A stretch of DNA of 7,801 nucleotides. Origin: JBQTJJ01 sp052387235. Its GTDB lineage: Bacteria; Actinomycetota; Acidimicrobiia; Acidimicrobiales; GCA-2861595. Location: contig JBQTJJ010000072.1 in assembly GCA_052387235.1 (NCBI GenBank), positions 1 through 7,801 of the forward strand, in the 5' to 3' direction. Under the pieces are notes generated by a model. That model made no database searches. It was not told the DNA's origin and saw nothing but the letters and a program-made list of their open reading frames with translations. The stretch's first letter is position 1. The number at the start of each line of letters is the position of its first letter. The position numbers were made by a program, and so were the translations under genes. This document shows, in pieces, positions 5,817 to 7,801 of this stretch.

Positions 5817-7290
5817 AACGCTCGGGGGCGATGCGGACCGGCGCGAAGTACAGGTCCTGGCGCCCGTTCTCGTCCGAGCCGGCTCGGGTGTCCGTCCACA
5901 CCGCCAGCGCCCGCTCCTGCTGCGACACCAGGCCGATGCGGCTACCGGCGTCGGCGCTGCCGGGCTCGGGGGACGGCGGGCCCACCCGCGCATCGAAGAG
6001 GCGGTCCGACACGGCGATGGTGCGCCACGTGGCCCCGGCGTCGAAGCTGGTGGCCAGAGCCGCCGCCGTCAGGACGTTGTCCTCGTCCTCGGAGCGGTCG
6101 AAGTAGGCGACGTCCACGCGGCCGGTTGGCGCAACGGCGATGCTGGGGAGGTACTGGTGGGTCCCCGAGCCTGCCTCGGCGTTGACCTTCACCCTCGGTC
6201 CCCACGTCGCGCCGCCGTCCCCCGACCGGCGCACGAACACGTCCCAGTCCTTGTTGGTGGCGTCGGCCCACGCCACGTAGATGGCGTCGCCGGCGGGCGG
6301 ATCGCCGATGGGCGACACCGCCACCGACGGATAGGCCGGGGTGTAAGGGTTGAAGCGGGCCGTCGGCTTGACCGAGTCGTCGACGACCGAGGCTTCCTCG
6401 AAGGTCCTGCCACCGTCGTCCGAGCGGGCCAGCACCAGCGAGAAGTCGCCGTCGTGCACTGGCCCGGACCTGGCCTCGAAGTCGGTCTCGTCGTCGCCGA
6501 AGTCCTGGAACAGCACCATCAGCTCACCCTCGAGGCCGAAGAACGGCGTGGCCGCGCCGACCCGCTCGCGGTCGCCCGACACCGTGACGGGCGCCGAGAA
6601 CGTGGCACCCGAGTCGGTGGAGGTCGCCATGACCACGGGGTTGGGCGGCGGGCCGAAGCCGTTGGTGACGTTCTCCACCGCGTCGGTCGCCTGGACGAAG
6701 CTGACGTGGATCGTGTTCCCGTTGACCAGCACCCGGGGCTGATACCCGTACGGCCCCGCCGCCTTGACCGGGGCCCCGAAGCTGGCGCCCTGGTCGGTGG
6801 AACGGGCCACCCAGACCCCGGTCGGGTTGTTGTCGGGGTCCGACATGGTGAGGAACGTGGCGTACAGCGTCCCCTTCGAGTCGAAGGCGAGGTCGGGTGC
6901 GAAGGCGCGCACCTCACCCGCCGGCAGGGGGAGCTGGGTCTCGTCCCAGGTCTCCCCGCTGTCGGTGGAGCGCTCCACCACGGCCGACAGCTGGGGCCGG
7001 TCCACCCGCGCCGCCACGACCAGGGTGGCGGGATCGGTGGGCGAGGCCACCACGGTGGGGGAGTTGTGGGCCGCGAACTGGTCGGTGCCGTCGGCCGTGA
7101 TGGCCCGGTTGGTGCCGGCCGCCACCTCCATGCGGGGCTCGTCGTCGTCGCCGGTGCTGACGGCCACGCCCACTCCCACCAGCACGAGGCCGAGGCCGGC
7201 GGCCGCCACCAGCGCGGCGGTGCGCCCACCCCCCGACCGCGGCGCGGCGTGGGAGGGGCTCGAGGACACGGTGTCGGGATCCGTCTTCAC
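5815..7290 (-). CDS. Membrane-anchored sialidase-like Asp-box (BNR) propeller protein
   Basis: Encodes 491 residues. The GTG at 7290 is preferred: AAGGAG (7305-7300) lies nine bases upstream, and the product starts with a hydrophilic tail (1-22) and one membrane segment (about 24-44, TAALVAAAGLGLVLVGVGVA). An ATG at 7395 in the same frame has no ribosome site. There is no lipobox cysteine, so this is a signal anchor or uncleaved signal. The outer part has six regularly spaced Asp boxes: STDSGETW (108), STDQGASF (164), STDSGATF (224), SDDGGRTF (290), SGDGGATW (356) and SFDAGATW (415). Six boxes suit a six-bladed sialidase-type propeller. The end (WTDTRAG..ENGRQDLYFAPV) matches the end of the propeller in the downstream protein (WTDSREG..HNGAQDVYLSKL), so the two are related. 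No clear sialidase catalytic motif is seen. Annotation tools may call it exo-alpha-sialidase; I regard that as unproven. Confidence 0.88.
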   Translation of the reverse strand: MKTDPDTVSSSPSHAAPRSGGGRTAALVAAAGLGLVLVGVGVAVSTGDDDEPRMEVAAGTNRAITADGTDQFAAHNSPTVVASPTDPATLVVAARVDRPQLSAVVERSTDSGETWDETQLPLPAGEVRAFAPDLAFDSKGTLYATFLTMSDPDNNPTGVWVARSTDQGASFGAPVKAAGPYGYQPRVLVNGNTIHVSFVQATDAVENVTNGFGPPPNPVVMATSTDSGATFSAPVTVSGDRERVGAATPFFGLEGELMVLFQDFGDDETDFEARSGPVHDGDFSLVLARSDDGGRTFEEASVVDDSVKPTARFNPYTPAYPSVAVSPIGDPPAGDAIYVAWADATNKDWDVFVRRSGDGGATWGPRVKVNAEAGSGTHQYLPSIAVAPTGRVDVAYFDRSEDEDNVLTAAALATSFDAGATWRTIAVSDRLFDARVGPPSPEPGSADAGSRIGLVSQQERALAVWTDTRAGSDENGRQDLYFAPVRIAPER

Positions 7291-7598
7291 TGCCAGTTGC
7301 TCCTTGTCCGCGACCGCCAGATGCTGGTCGCTCCGGTGCCAGTGGGCGCAGCACGGACCAGGGCAGCCGCTCGCAGCCTCCCCCGCACGCACCATGCCCC
7401 GGCCGCCTCGACGCGCCCTGTCGACGCCGGCGGCCCTTCCCCAGTCTCACTCCCTCGACTTCGAACTACGTGTACCGCTAGTGACCAGATCCTTGCAGCT
7501 TCTCGGCCTCCGTGCAGGGAGCTGCGGGCGCCACCGGCACGAGGGACGGGCAGCCCGAGGGCTGCCCGTTCCCCGCTCATCCCGGTTGTTCCTGCGTG
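7291..7598. other. Intergenic region upstream of the surface-protein operon
   Basis: This 308-bp stretch carries the ribosome site AAGGAG of the downstream gene (7305-7300) and the hairpin at 7546-7569. It also holds a somewhat less GC-rich patch (about 7455-7500) where the operon promoter would be expected. I could not assign a convincing -10/-35 pair there. A loose inverted repeat GCAGCT / AGCTGC (7495-7500, 7520-7525) is present. The frame of the downstream gene stays open to 7395 but is not thought to be translated. Confidence 0.5.
7546..7569 (-). terminator. Strong hairpin terminator candidate
   Basis: ACGGGCAGCC (7546-7555) and GGCTGCCCGT (7560-7569) form a perfect 10-bp stem with loop CGAG. 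It lies 29 bases after the stop codon of the partial minus-strand gene at the right end. There is no T-run on the minus strand. Its position and perfect symmetry suggest it ends that gene's transcript and isolates the next operon. Confidence 0.6.
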
Positions 7599-7801
7599 CT
7601 ACCGACCAGCCCGGGCCGGCGTCCTGCGATCCCGGCGGGAGGCCAGCACGACGGCCGAGGCGCCGAGGGCGAGCGCGAGGCCGACGCCCACCAGGGCGAT
7701 GGCCAGGGCGGGCGAGCCGCTCGAGTCGCCGGACATGCTCACCATCACCGAGCGGCGGGCGGGCGCGGTGGGCGCCGACCCGGGTGCCGGTGCGGGCCCG
7801 G
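7599..7801 (-). CDS. C-terminal end of a membrane-anchored surface protein (partial)
   Basis: The last 66 residues of a gene that continues beyond the right edge; the stop is TAG (7601-7599). The visible part is a Pro/Ala-rich linker (PAPAPGSAPTAPA), a Ser/Gly spacer (SGDSSGSP), a membrane segment of about 23 residues (ALAIALVGVGLALALGASAV plus VLA) and a basic cytoplasmic tail (SRRDRRTPARAGR). This is a typical C-terminal anchor of an exported protein, with the bulk outside. Function cannot be told from this end; CopC-like and other exported actinobacterial proteins end this way. An internal ATG pair near the spacer could start a 45-50-residue peptide, but the open frame running off the edge makes a partial gene more likely. 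Confidence 0.7.
   Translation of the reverse strand, partial: GPAPAPGSAPTAPARRSVMVSMSGDSSGSPALAIALVGVGLALALGASAVVLASRRDRRTPARAGR

Noticed and set aside
2997..6185. Long plus-strand open frame of about 1060 codons opposite the two surface-protein genes
   Set aside because: Its translation is a Gly/Arg/His/Val-rich low-complexity string with no domain, and it runs antisense across both genes and their gap. The minus-strand frames have signal peptides, ribosome sites and domain motifs. This is a GC-bias shadow.
5815..7290. Calling either Asp-box protein a true sialidase
   Set aside because: Asp boxes mark the fold, not the activity. I could not find the catalytic arginine triad or an RIP-type motif by eye, so only sialidase-like is claimed.
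7291..7395. ATG start at 7395 for the membrane-anchored propeller protein
   Set aside because: No ribosome site precedes it, and the added 35 residues do not look like a signal. GTG at 7290 with AAGGAG fits better.
1..7801. Phage, transposon, toxin-antitoxin or defence system
   Set aside because: No transposase, integrase, terminal inverted repeats, target duplications or known defence domain was seen. The caspase-like protein alone, with an export signal, does not fit the known cytoplasmic caspase-based defence systems.

Overview
This is a very GC-rich window with strong actinobacterial character. GTG and TTG starts are used, coding is dense, third codon positions are C/G-rich, and the serine tRNA gene encodes no CCA end. 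The 42-residue 'GYWLVAxDGGxFAFGDAxFxGSTG' repeat next to cell-wall-binding (CWB2-like) repeats points to the Acidimicrobiia branch of Actinomycetota. That placement is an inference from family knowledge; no lineage marker was compared.

Left part (1-2550): housekeeping RNA and tRNA functions. A small bacterial SRP RNA (ffs) lies on the minus strand at about 89-224, with a hairpin and T-run terminator behind it. tRNA-Ser(GGA) lies on the plus strand at 254-338, divergent from ffs. Only about 30 bp separate the two RNA genes, and their candidate -10 boxes overlap. Next is a small conserved-looking hypothetical protein (443-784, +). It converges on a secreted or membrane-anchored caspase-like (C14-type) protein (803-1903, -). 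That gene diverges from tadA (2045-2494, +), the tRNA adenosine deaminase, which looks leaderless. ffs, tRNA-Ser and tadA are often close together in actinobacteria, so the caspase-like gene and perhaps the small gene look like insertions into that neighbourhood.

Right part (2556-7801): a minus-strand cell-surface gene cluster. Reading in the direction of transcription, there is first the C-terminal end of a membrane-anchored protein cut by the window edge (7599-7801), followed by a hairpin. After a gap of about 300 bp comes a membrane-anchored six-Asp-box sialidase-like propeller protein (5815-7290). Fifty-two bp later comes a 1068-residue secreted protein (2556-5762). It combines a related Asp-box propeller, a CWB2-like region and six tandem 42-residue repeats. 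The two Asp-box proteins share their final blade motifs, so they look like paralogs in one transcription unit. They are probably extracytoplasmic binding or carbohydrate-related proteins. I see no clear sialidase catalytic signature, so no enzyme activity is claimed.

No mobile element, CRISPR array or phage gene is visible. The most unusual items are the three-part surface protein, the caspase-like protein with an altered residue next to its catalytic cysteine, and the tightly packed divergent ffs/tRNA-Ser promoter region.
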